From CALJIC01 sp039805565 (lineage in GTDB: Bacteria; Chloroflexota; Chloroflexia; Chloroflexales; Roseiflexaceae): a stretch of DNA of 17,781 bases. The translations under genes and the position numbers were made by a program. Below the pieces are notes generated by a model. It was not told the DNA's origin, did not search any database, and saw nothing but the letters and a program-made list of their open reading frames with translations. Shown here piece after piece: positions 1-6,604 of the stretch. The DNA is taken from NCBI GenBank assembly GCA_039805565.1, contig JBDLTZ010000079.1, positions 1 through 17,781 of the forward strand. Reading direction: 5' to 3'. Positions within the stretch are counted from its first letter, which is position 1, and each line of letters begins with the position of its first letter.

Positions 1-896
1 GCCACGAGCACCACCTGGCCCGTGAGCTGCGTGTAGCGCCCCCAGAGCACGAAGTGCGCCGGGATGGTCAGCACGAAGACGGTGATCAGAGCGGCCCAGA
101 CGCCGACCCACGGCGAGCCGCGCAGCGCCGCCACAACCAGCGCGAAGGCCGCCGGCGCCGCGAGCGCGTTCATCAGCTGCCCGGCCAGCAGCACGCTCGC
201 GACGACATCCAGGCCCGTGACCCAGTGGACGAAGGCGGCGTTGGCGTGGAAGCCGAAGTGGTAGGTGAAGGTGGTGAGCGGGGCGTATGGCTCCCAGGAG
301 CGGAACAGCCCGCGGTTATCCACCAGCAGCTGCGCCATGAGCGTGTGGTGGTAGGAGTCGCCCAGCAGCCCGGTGGGCAGGTCCCGCACAATGTAGAGCC
401 GCACGAGCAGCGCGGCCACAGTGATGGCGAGCAGGGCGAGGCCAGGGCTCAACAGGGCAGGCGCCCACGCGGATCGCCCCGATCTCGATCCGGCGTCCAC
501 CATCCACCACCTAACGTGAGCGGCGAGGCAAAGGAGGAGGTACCCCCACGTCGCCGCCCGGCCCCACGGCAGGCCCACGCTCTCGAAGGCCAGCAGCAGC
601 AGCGGCGGCAGCGCGGCGCTAACGAGCGCGGCCAGGGCCAGGCGCGTGGACAGGGCCAGCGGCAGGTCGCGCGGCCAGAGCAGGCGCAGCAGCGCGAGGC
701 CAGGCAGCGTGTAGAGCGCCACCAGGGCGAGCGCGCGCCACCAGTGGGACACGAGCCCGGCGGAGAGCCACGGCAGCAGCCCGAGGCCGGCCCCCGCGAC
801 GGCTGCGCCGAGACTCCCGCCGAGGAGCAGCACCCACGTGAAGGGCCACCAGCGACTCGCGCGGCCGGCCCCAGCGGCGACAACGTTGGCTTTCAT
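1..896 (-). CDS. Polytopic GT-C-like membrane protein (3' part beyond left edge)
   Basis: I translated this frame by hand from the minus strand. It is open from ATG at 896 to the window edge, giving 298 residues with no stop, so the C-terminus is missing. The N-terminal half is almost entirely hydrophobic, with several likely membrane helices (about residues 20-40, 53-72, 84-105, 117-127, 148-168). A polar stretch follows at 177-220 with the motifs GDSYHH (179-184), a WEPYAPL segment (201-207) and YHFGFHA (212-218). More helices come next, then WGRYTQLTGQ at 285-294. An Asp in a loop followed by His/Trp/Tyr-rich segments between helices is typical of GT-C-fold, lipid-linked-sugar glycosyltransferases and related Chloroflexota membrane proteins. 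I infer a role in building or modifying the surface glycan exported by the neighbouring Wzm/Wzt proteins. The start lies 8 bp after the stop of the upstream methyltransferase, so the two are probably co-transcribed. The exact family is uncertain. Confidence 0.8.
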   Translation of the reverse strand, partial: MKANVVAAGAGRASRWWPFTWVLLLGGSLGAAVAGAGLGLLPWLSAGLVSHWWRALALVALYTLPGLALLRLLWPRDLPLALSTRLALAALVSAALPPLLLLAFESVGLPWGRAATWGYLLLCLAAHVRWWMVDAGSRSGRSAWAPALLSPGLALLAITVAALLVRLYIVRDLPTGLLGDSYHHTLMAQLLVDNRGLFRSWEPYAPLTTFTYHFGFHANAAFVHWVTGLDVVASVLLAGQLMNALAAPAAFALVVAALRGSPWVGVWAALITVFVLTIPAHFVLWGRYTQLTGQVVLV

Positions 897-904
897 CCCT
901 ACGC

Positions 905-2032
905 TCACCGTCTCCTCGTCCCGATTGCCCCTTCAAGCCAGCGCAGCAGCCGCATGGCGCGCCCGCCCTCCACCGCCGCCAGCGCGCGGCGCGCCTCGTG
1001 GGACTGCCCCTCGAGCCAGGCGGCGCGCGCCTCGAGGTCGGCCACCTGCGCGTCGCGCTGGGCCACCGCCCCCTCGAGGTCCGCGATGCGCCGCTGCTGC
1101 CGCAGCGTGGTCGCGCTCAGCGGTGCGCCGGAGGCGGCATCGTACCCCAGCGCGCCGACGAGCCAGGCCGACAGGTCCGGCCAGCCAGGGCTGGGCGCGG
1201 CCTCGGACGCGGCGACCGTGGGCGCCAGCAGAGCGTCGGCCTGGGCCAGCCAGCCGCCAGCGCGCTCCACCAGCAGCAGGTGTCGGTAGGCCGGCTCGCG
1301 GCGCTCGGCGGCGCTGAGGAATCGCGTGTAGTAGGCGTCCAGCCCCGCGTGCAGCGCCTCGTCGTCGGTGCGGCTGAAGAGGTAGTGCTTGGCGACCATC
1401 ATCGCCAGCCAGGCGTGGACCTGCCCGGAGGGGTACTCGCGGGTGGCGTGGCCCCAGCCCTCGAGCAGGGCGCGGGTCTCGGCGAGGCGCGGCCAGCCGA
1501 AGTCGCGGTGCTCACGCAGCTGGATCTGCTCATGGCCGATCTCGGCGCGGATGTAGCCGAACAGCAGCTCCTCGGCGGCCTCGACCTCGGGGGTGCCGAA
1601 GGGCGCGGTGAGCGCCACGCCGTACCGCGCCACGCGCAGCAGCTCGCGCCAGAACGCCTCCCGGTCGGGGGCGGGCACGTGCTCGAGCACGTCGCAGGAG
1701 ACGATCACGTCGAAGCTGTCGTCGGGGAAGGCCAGGCCGCGGCCATCCCCGCGGACGTAGCCCTCGAGCTCGAGCGCGGCCTGGTCGAGGGTCGTCACAT
1801 CGTCGCCGGGGAGGAACAGGCCCGCGGGCAGCACCGGCTCGCCGCGGCGGGTGAGCACGAGGCCGCCCACGTCGAGGACGCGCAGCCGCCCGCCCGCCAG
1901 AGGGCGCAGGGCATCAAGCGCCTCGGCCACCATGCGGTAGCGGCCCACCATGTCGAAGGGCAGGCTGAGAACCTGTGGGTCGGCGAGCGGACTGTGGTGG
2001 TGCGTCGGCACCGTCGGAGGTATCGTCGGCAT
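905..2032 (-). CDS. Class I SAM-dependent methyltransferase with C-terminal coiled coil
   Basis: The product has 375 residues if it starts at ATG 2032. The Rossmann methyltransferase domain covers about residues 30-160. Motif I is RVLDVGG (51-57), and the motif region DVIVSCDVLEHVP (108-120) is typical of the Methyltransf_11 group. A helical middle region (about 180-290) follows. Residues 305-357 are rich in Glu, Arg, Gln and Ala with heptad-like spacing (RRIADLEGAVAQRDAQVADL), which reads as a coiled coil, and the end is basic. An in-frame ATG at 2086 would add 18 residues including an unlikely Cys/Pro-rich stretch, so I prefer 2032; neither start has a clear ribosome-binding site. The gene follows wzt (stop at 2110) and precedes the truncated membrane protein by 8 bp. 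By analogy with WbdD, which joins a methyltransferase to a coiled coil at a Wzm/Wzt locus, it may cap the glycan. The methyl acceptor cannot be read from sequence. Confidence 0.87.
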   Translation of the reverse strand: MPTIPPTVPTHHHSPLADPQVLSLPFDMVGRYRMVAEALDALRPLAGGRLRVLDVGGLVLTRRGEPVLPAGLFLPGDDVTTLDQAALELEGYVRGDGRGLAFPDDSFDVIVSCDVLEHVPAPDREAFWRELLRVARYGVALTAPFGTPEVEAAEELLFGYIRAEIGHEQIQLREHRDFGWPRLAETRALLEGWGHATREYPSGQVHAWLAMMVAKHYLFSRTDDEALHAGLDAYYTRFLSAAERREPAYRHLLLVERAGGWLAQADALLAPTVAASEAAPSPGWPDLSAWLVGALGYDAASGAPLSATTLRQQRRIADLEGAVAQRDAQVADLEARAAWLEGQSHEARRALAAVEGGRAMRLLRWLEGAIGTRRR

Positions 2033-2109
2033 TGCAAGATTGCAGCAAGGGGTCGGCAGGCACGGCGGGCGGGCCGACGACCACATCAGATTCGCGCAGC
2101 GAGAGCGCC

Positions 2110-3351
2110 CTACGGCGTCCCCTCCCAGGACCAGGCCCCGTCCACAGCAAGCACCCCGAAGCGGTCGGCCACGTTGTCGCTCTGGACCGTCAGGCGGTAG
2201 AGGCGGTCGTGGTGGTCGTAGGGGTGCAGCATCGAGTCGTCGTACACGGCGACGGTGAGCATATAGCGCCCGGCGAGCAGCGGCAGCGAGGCGACGCGGT
2301 AGTCCACGTACCCCTCGCCGCTGAGGCGCGGGATGTCCAGGCCGAAGAAGCGGGTGTTGGGCCCGCTGAGCATGAAGCCGCCCTCGTGGTGCAGGGCCAG
2401 GCCAAAGATCGGGCGGTGCACGGGGCGGTGGGCGCGGTAGCGGATGCGGATGGTGAGCGGCCCATGGGCCTGGAAGACGTGCCGGGGCGTGCCGCTCGCG
2501 TCGAGCAGCTCCACGCCGGAGATCTCCACCTCGCGGCTGCCGTAGCGGCGGAGCGGGTCGGCGGCCGACGGGTCGCCCCCGCCGCCGCGGCGCTCGAGCT
2601 CCTCCTGCTCGCGGCGGTTGACGTCGGCCAGGTAAGCGTCGATCACCTCGCCGGCCGGGCCCACGGCGCGCGCCACGCCCCGGTCGAGCCACACGGCCGT
2701 GTCGCAGAGGGTGCGGACCGTATCGAGCGCGTGGGAGACGAAGACGATCGTGCGGGCCTCCTGGCGGAAGGCGTAGATACGCTCCATGCACTTGCGCTGG
2801 AAGGACTCGTCACCCACGGCCAGCACCTCGTCGGTGATCAGCACCTCGGGGTCCACGGCGGTGGCCACCGCGAAGGCCAGGCGGGTGTACATGCCGGAGG
2901 AGTAGTGCTTGACCTCCATGTCGAGGAAGTCGCCGATGCCGGAGAAGGCGACGATCTCGTCGAGGCGGGCGGCCATGTCGCGCCGGCCGATGCCGAGCAG
3001 CGAGCCGTAGAGGAAGACGTTCTCGCGTCCGCTGAGGTCGGGGTGGAAACCGCTGCCGAGCTCGAGCAGGGCGGCGACGCGGCCGCGGAGGGCGACGCGG
3101 CCGGCGGTGGGCTCGAGGATGCGGGTCATGAGCTTGAGCGCAGTGCTCTTGCCGGCGCCGTTGTGCCCCACGAGGCCGATGCTCTGGCCCTTGGCGGCGG
3201 CGAAGCTGACGTCGCGCAGCGCCCAGAATGCGTCGTCGGCAGGGTGGCGCGGGCGCAGGAGGGCGGCGGCGCGCTCCTGGAGGCCCTCGCGCCGCTCGCG
3301 GTTGAGGATGAACTTCTTCGAGACGCGCTCGAACTCGATTGCTGCGCTCAT
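2110..3351 (-). CDS. wzt: Polysaccharide ABC transporter ATP-binding protein, Wzt type with C-terminal glycan-binding domain
   Basis: This is a 413-residue ATPase of the Wzt/TagH family, which powers export of lipid-linked polysaccharide through a Wzm-type permease. Walker A is GHNGAGKST (62-70). The ABC signature is YSSGM (150-154). Walker B is VLITDEVLAVGD (170-181), with Thr where Leu/Ile/Val-Asp-Glu is commoner (usually LLIDE). The H-loop His lies in VFVSHAL (203-209). The nucleotide-binding domain ends near residue 245. A charged Gly-rich linker (250-265) then leads to a beta-rich domain (about 270-413), the position of the Wzt C-terminal carbohydrate-binding domain that selects the finished or terminally modified chain. 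I chose the start at MSAAIEFERV because family homology begins there; the frame stays open upstream to 3693, but that part looks like an antisense reading of the methyltransferase gene. No strong ribosome-binding site is visible. The partner permease is at 4718-6604. Confidence 0.96.
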   Translation of the reverse strand: MSAAIEFERVSKKFILNRERREGLQERAAALLRPRHPADDAFWALRDVSFAAAKGQSIGLVGHNGAGKSTALKLMTRILEPTAGRVALRGRVAALLELGSGFHPDLSGRENVFLYGSLLGIGRRDMAARLDEIVAFSGIGDFLDMEVKHYSSGMYTRLAFAVATAVDPEVLITDEVLAVGDESFQRKCMERIYAFRQEARTIVFVSHALDTVRTLCDTAVWLDRGVARAVGPAGEVIDAYLADVNRREQEELERRGGGGDPSAADPLRRYGSREVEISGVELLDASGTPRHVFQAHGPLTIRIRYRAHRPVHRPIFGLALHHEGGFMLSGPNTRFFGLDIPRLSGEGYVDYRVASLPLLAGRYMLTVAVYDDSMLHPYDHHDRLYRLTVQSDNVADRFGVLAVDGAWSWEGTP

Positions 3352-3393
3352 AGTGTAACGTATTTCTATGCGGGCGCTCCGCCTCGCCCCAAG

Positions 3394-3415
3394 CCAGGGG
3401 GCTCCTCGCCCCTGG
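3394..3415. other. Short hairpin in the methyltransferase-wzt spacer
   Basis: CCAGGGG (3394-3400) pairs perfectly with CCCCTGG (3409-3415) around an 8-nt loop. It sits in the 169-bp gap between the upstream methyltransferase stop (3521) and the wzt start (3351). No T-tract follows on either strand, so it is a weak terminator candidate. It could instead be a degenerate relative of the palindromic spacer elements seen at 4623-4671 and 12733-12914. Confidence 0.4.
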
Positions 3416-3520
3416 GCCCTGAATGGAGGCCTGTGGCCACGGAGCACCGGGATGTCCTCCGCTGCTGGGAGGCAGTTCCAGGACGCGTCCATTTCGCGTG
3501 CATGCGATGCTGCCCCAGGA

Positions 3521-4447
3521 TCAGCGGGCTTGGAGCAGGTACAGGTCCTGGTGCGGGTTGCCGAGCGCCCCCTCCGGCACGAACGACACGACGCAGAACC
3601 ACGGCTCGGCCAGGGCGCGCACGTTTGCCTCGGACTGGAAGGCACTGCAGATATTCTCGCCGAGCTGGTCCTGGTGGTGCACAACGAGCGCACCGCCCCG
3701 GTAGGCGACCTGCTCCTCGGGGCTGAGATGCGGCAGGTAGCGGTCGCCGTGGGCGCTCATCACCAGGTAGCCCCTCGGCCGCAGGCAGCGGCGGAGATCC
3801 GCGAGCCAGGCCCGCTGCAGGTCGCCGGTCAGGTGCGTGAAGACCGAGAACGCATAGATCAGATCGAACGCGCCGTCCGGGTAGGCGAGCGGCGGCTCGA
3901 GCGCGTTCGCGGCGAACCGGGCGAACGCCAGGTGCTCGGAGCACCACGCGATCGCGTCGGCGTTGCTATCCGTCCCGTCCAATGCGGCCTGGGTGGCCGC
4001 GGGCAGGTGGCGCAGCACGCGCGCGCAGCCGCAGCCGAAGTCCAGGATGCGCGTCATATCAGCCAGCTCTACGCCGTGCGGCTCCAGAATGGCGCGTAAC
4101 GCCTGGACGCCGCGCTGACCGGCTTCCAGGAACCAGCCAAGGTCGTCATGGCCAGCAACCCAGTAGCGCAGGAGCGGCGGCGGGATGGCAACGCCATCGA
4201 CCACGGCCGGCTCGCCCGATTCGGCGCCCCCTCCGGACTGGAGCGCAGGCCGCGTGAGGCGCTGGAAGGTCGCGCGGAACGCACCGTAGTCCTTCTCCAG
4301 GGCGCGGTAGTCGCGGACGAGCTGCAGGTAGGCCTGCTCCAGCGTCCGGTGCGCCGCCACGAGCTCAAGGTGGTCGCGCTCCATAGCGTCCAGCACGCGC
4401 ACCGCGCGCGAGACCACGGGCATTTTGCGAAGCAGGTTCCGTAACAT
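3521..4447 (-). CDS. SAM-dependent methyltransferase with N-terminal coiled-coil segment
   Basis: The product has 308 residues. Residues 15-65 form an amphipathic, heptad-like segment (ERDHLELVAAHRTLEQAY and RDYRALEKDYGAF), a probable coiled coil. A Gly/Ser-rich linker (70-80) follows, then a class I methyltransferase fold. Motif I is ILDFGCGCARV (134-144), the acidic residue after strand 2 is likely D160 (GTDSNAD), and DLIYAFSVFTHL (195-206) is the post-motif region. LRPRGYLVMS (222-231) matches the usual strand near the end of Methyltransf_11/25 domains. The start is supported by GAGGAG about 7 nt before the ATG. It lies between wzm and wzt and is the first of two coiled-coil methyltransferases here, which suggests methylation of the exported glycan or its terminus. 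The substrate is unknown. No membrane segment or signal peptide is seen, so a cytoplasmic enzyme is expected. Confidence 0.92.
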   Translation of the reverse strand: MLRNLLRKMPVVSRAVRVLDAMERDHLELVAAHRTLEQAYLQLVRDYRALEKDYGAFRATFQRLTRPALQSGGGAESGEPAVVDGVAIPPPLLRYWVAGHDDLGWFLEAGQRGVQALRAILEPHGVELADMTRILDFGCGCARVLRHLPAATQAALDGTDSNADAIAWCSEHLAFARFAANALEPPLAYPDGAFDLIYAFSVFTHLTGDLQRAWLADLRRCLRPRGYLVMSAHGDRYLPHLSPEEQVAYRGGALVVHHQDQLGENICSAFQSEANVRALAEPWFCVVSFVPEGALGNPHQDLYLLQAR

Positions 4448-4622
4448 AAGTGGCTCCTCAGTCGTCCTGTGTTAGTCTCCCAGAGGCGCTGCGTCCCTCC
4501 GAACCTCCCGCTGCAGGATGCGCCCTATGCCGACGTAGAGCTTCGGCTACAGGGAACCCCCGCGCGTGCGCAGAGCCATGATAGCAGAAGCCGCTCGCCG
4601 GTACGCGCTCACTTGCCAGGGT

Positions 4623-4671
4623 CTGGAGGGAGGCTCCCCCCAGCAGGGGTCCAGGGTGCTGCCCCCCCTGG
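4623..4671. repeat. Pair of palindromes in the wzm-methyltransferase spacer
   Basis: The 270-bp gap 4448-4717 contains two adjacent hairpins. The first pairs CTGGAGGGA (4623-4631) with TCCCCCCAG (4635-4643), with one mismatch and a 3-nt loop. The second pairs CCAGGG (4651-4656) with CCCTGG (4666-4671). The first closely resembles the hairpin core of the array between secD and secF (CTGGAGGGG with CCCCTCTAG), so the two probably belong to one dispersed family. A weak extended -10 (TGCTATCAT on the minus strand, hexamer at 4578-4583) lies further along towards the methyltransferase start. I see no convincing -35 and no gene in the gap. Confidence 0.55.
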
Positions 4672-4717
4672 CGCCTGCGGCGCGCAAAGGCCCGCCCCTG
4701 CCGCGCTTACCGGCGCC

Positions 4718-6604
4718 CTACAGACGCTCCCCGAGCTCCCCGCTGTGCCGCTGGAAGTACCAGTAGCCGGCGGCCAGCACCACGAGCGAGGTAAGCAGCA
4801 CGCGCAGGACGCTGTCGAGCGCCGGGAGGCCCGGGGTCGGCACCTGAGGCACCGTCACCGCGCCGCCGTAGAGCACCTCGCGGTAGAACTCCACCAGCGA
4901 CGCCATCGGGTTGAGCCAGCGCACAACCTGCGCCGTCGTGCCGCCCACCACGTCGAGCGAGTAAACCACCGGCGTCAGGAAAAACCAGAACTGGAGCAGG
5001 ATGCCGATCAAGTGCACCACGTCGCGGTAGCGCACCGCCAGCGCGCTGAGGGCGAGCGCCACCCCCGCGAGGAAGATCGTCTGGATCGCCACGAGCACCG
5101 GCAGGTACGCCAGGGCCCACGACAGGTTCGTGACGAGGCCGAGCTCGCGTAGCGGCGGGTAGAAGTACTGCACGGCGGCCGTCACCGCCAGCAGCATCGG
5201 CAGCGAGAGCAGGAAGTTTACCAGGCTGGAGAGCACCGCCACCAGCGGCAGCACCTCGCGCGGGAAGAAGACCTTCTTCACCAGGCTGGCGCTGTCGATC
5301 ACGCTGCGCGCCCCGCCGCTCACCGCCTCGTTGCAGTAGTTCCACGGCAGCAGCCCGGCCAGCACGAAGACCGGGAACATCGCGATGCCGGACTGGAAGA
5401 AGACGCTGAAGACCAGCCAGAAGACCAGCATCAGCAGCAGGGGCGCGACCTGCGTCCACAGGTAGCCGAGCACGCTGCCCTTGTAGCGCACGCGCAGGTC
5501 GCGCAGCACCAGGTTGCGGATGAGCTCGCGGTAGCCCCACAGCTCGACGAGCTTCGGCATCACGCCGGCGGTGCGGTCGAGCGACACCCCCGCGGCGCCG
5601 AAGGCCAGGCCCACGACGGCGGCCAGCAGCAGTAGCGGGCCGATGTTGCGCGGCAGCGGGGCCTCGGGGAGAGGCGCACCAACGCGGTACACCGGCCCCT
5701 CGGCATCCGGCACGAAGGCCAGCCCGCGCTCCTCGATCAGGTGGCGCAGCGCGGCGTCGGTGGCCTGGAGGCGCCGGATGGCCTGGTCGCGCGCCGTAAG
5801 CTCGTCCCGGGCTGCGGGGGTCTGCCCAGCGCAGGAGCGCAGCGCCTCCTCGCGGGCCGCGGTGACCGTGAGCCCCTCGGTGTCGCACAGGGCGTCGAGG
5901 GTGGCGTTGCGCGTGTTGATCTCGAAGCGCCACAGGTCTGAGCGCGACTCGAGCGCGCGCGCGAGGTAGCCCTGCTCGGCCGGCGCGAGGGCATCGAGCG
6001 TCATGGGGCGCGCCGAGCCCTCGATCTCGCGGCTCAGGGGGAAGGCGCGCTGCTCGATGATATCGCGCAGGAGCTGCGCGAACGGCGTGGCGGGGGGCTG
6101 GCCGTCGAACGCCTGCGAGAACTCCCAGTTCAGCAGGTTGCGCAGGATCTCGCGCCCGCCAGCCGCCTGGATCTGGCGCGCGAGCTCCTCGGCGCCGTCG
6201 TTGGCGAGCCGCTGGGCCTCCTCGGGCGAGGGGCCAACCCCCAGCACCCGCACGACGCCCGGCTCCCGCGGCTGGAACTCGATGCGGAAGGTGGGCAGGC
6301 CGAGGCGCACCTCGCGGCGCGCAAAGGCCCGCTGCCGCAGGGCGGCGCTCGCGTCGTCCACGGCGATCTGGAAGTCGCGCGCGGGCAGGCCCTGGGCGTA
6401 CATGCTCGGGTACTGCGCGGTGTCGAAGCGCGTCTCGGCGGCGGCGTGGAAGACCACCGGCTGCGAGAGGATGCGCGGCGCGGCCACCACCAGGCCGCCA
6501 ACCGTGCAGAGCACAAGCCAGAGCCACTGGTAGAGCCGCAGCGGGCCACGCTGGCGCGCCAGGGCCCCGAGCCACGCGGAGGGGAGTGCTAGGCGGGCTA
6601 TCAC
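4718..6604 (-). CDS. wzm: Polysaccharide export permease (Wzm, ABC-2 type) fused to an N-terminal Wzz-like chain-length domain
   Basis: The product has 628 residues, against about 260-280 for an ordinary Wzm permease. The C-terminal part (about 350-628) is the ABC-2 permease: LRDLRVRYKGSVLGYLW (367-383) is its conserved entry motif, followed by about six membrane helices and LNPMASLVEFYREVLYGG (564-581) near the end. The N-terminal 345 residues have Wzz/PCP architecture: a first helix at about 28-44, a large extracytoplasmic region containing VLGVGPSPEEAQRLAN (120-135), a long helical part, a Pro-rich run GAPLPEAPLPRN (309-320) and a second helix at about 321-341. The start is GTG, overlapping the upstream stop as GTGA, which implies translational coupling with the GT-C-like gene. 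Wzt (2110-3351) should be its ATPase. I infer one polypeptide that both exports the glycan and senses or limits its length. An alternative is a structural extracytoplasmic domain unrelated to Wzz. Confidence 0.93.
   Translation of the reverse strand: MIARLALPSAWLGALARQRGPLRLYQWLWLVLCTVGGLVVAAPRILSQPVVFHAAAETRFDTAQYPSMYAQGLPARDFQIAVDDASAALRQRAFARREVRLGLPTFRIEFQPREPGVVRVLGVGPSPEEAQRLANDGAEELARQIQAAGGREILRNLLNWEFSQAFDGQPPATPFAQLLRDIIEQRAFPLSREIEGSARPMTLDALAPAEQGYLARALESRSDLWRFEINTRNATLDALCDTEGLTVTAAREEALRSCAGQTPAARDELTARDQAIRRLQATDAALRHLIEERGLAFVPDAEGPVYRVGAPLPEAPLPRNIGPLLLLAAVVGLAFGAAGVSLDRTAGVMPKLVELWGYRELIRNLVLRDLRVRYKGSVLGYLWTQVAPLLLMLVFWLVFSVFFQSGIAMFPVFVLAGLLPWNYCNEAVSGGARSVIDSASLVKKVFFPREVLPLVAVLSSLVNFLLSLPMLLAVTAAVQYFYPPLRELGLVTNLSWALAYLPVLVAIQTIFLAGVALALSALAVRYRDVVHLIGILLQFWFFLTPVVYSLDVVGGTTAQVVRWLNPMASLVEFYREVLYGGAVTVPQVPTPGLPALDSVLRVLLTSLVVLAAGYWYFQRHSGELGERL

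Noticed and set aside
54..1289. Long plus-strand open frame (411 codons)
   Set aside because: It is Gln/Arg/Pro-rich, has no domain, and lies opposite the well-supported membrane protein and methyltransferase genes. High G+C creates such antisense frames.
2033..2791. N-terminal extension of the C-terminal-coil methyltransferase into wzt
   Set aside because: The extension would overlap wzt almost wholly and is Arg/Pro/Gly-rich without structure. Methyltransferase homology starts only after 2032.
3352..3693. N-terminal extension of wzt up to 3693
   Set aside because: The upstream residues are Ser/Arg/Cys-rich antisense-like sequence overlapping the methyltransferase gene. The ATPase fold starts at MSAAIEFERV.
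1975..3726. Plus-strand open frame of 583 codons opposite wzt
   Set aside because: The composition is Ala/Val/Glu/His-rich low complexity with no motif, while the minus strand encodes a textbook Wzt ATPase.
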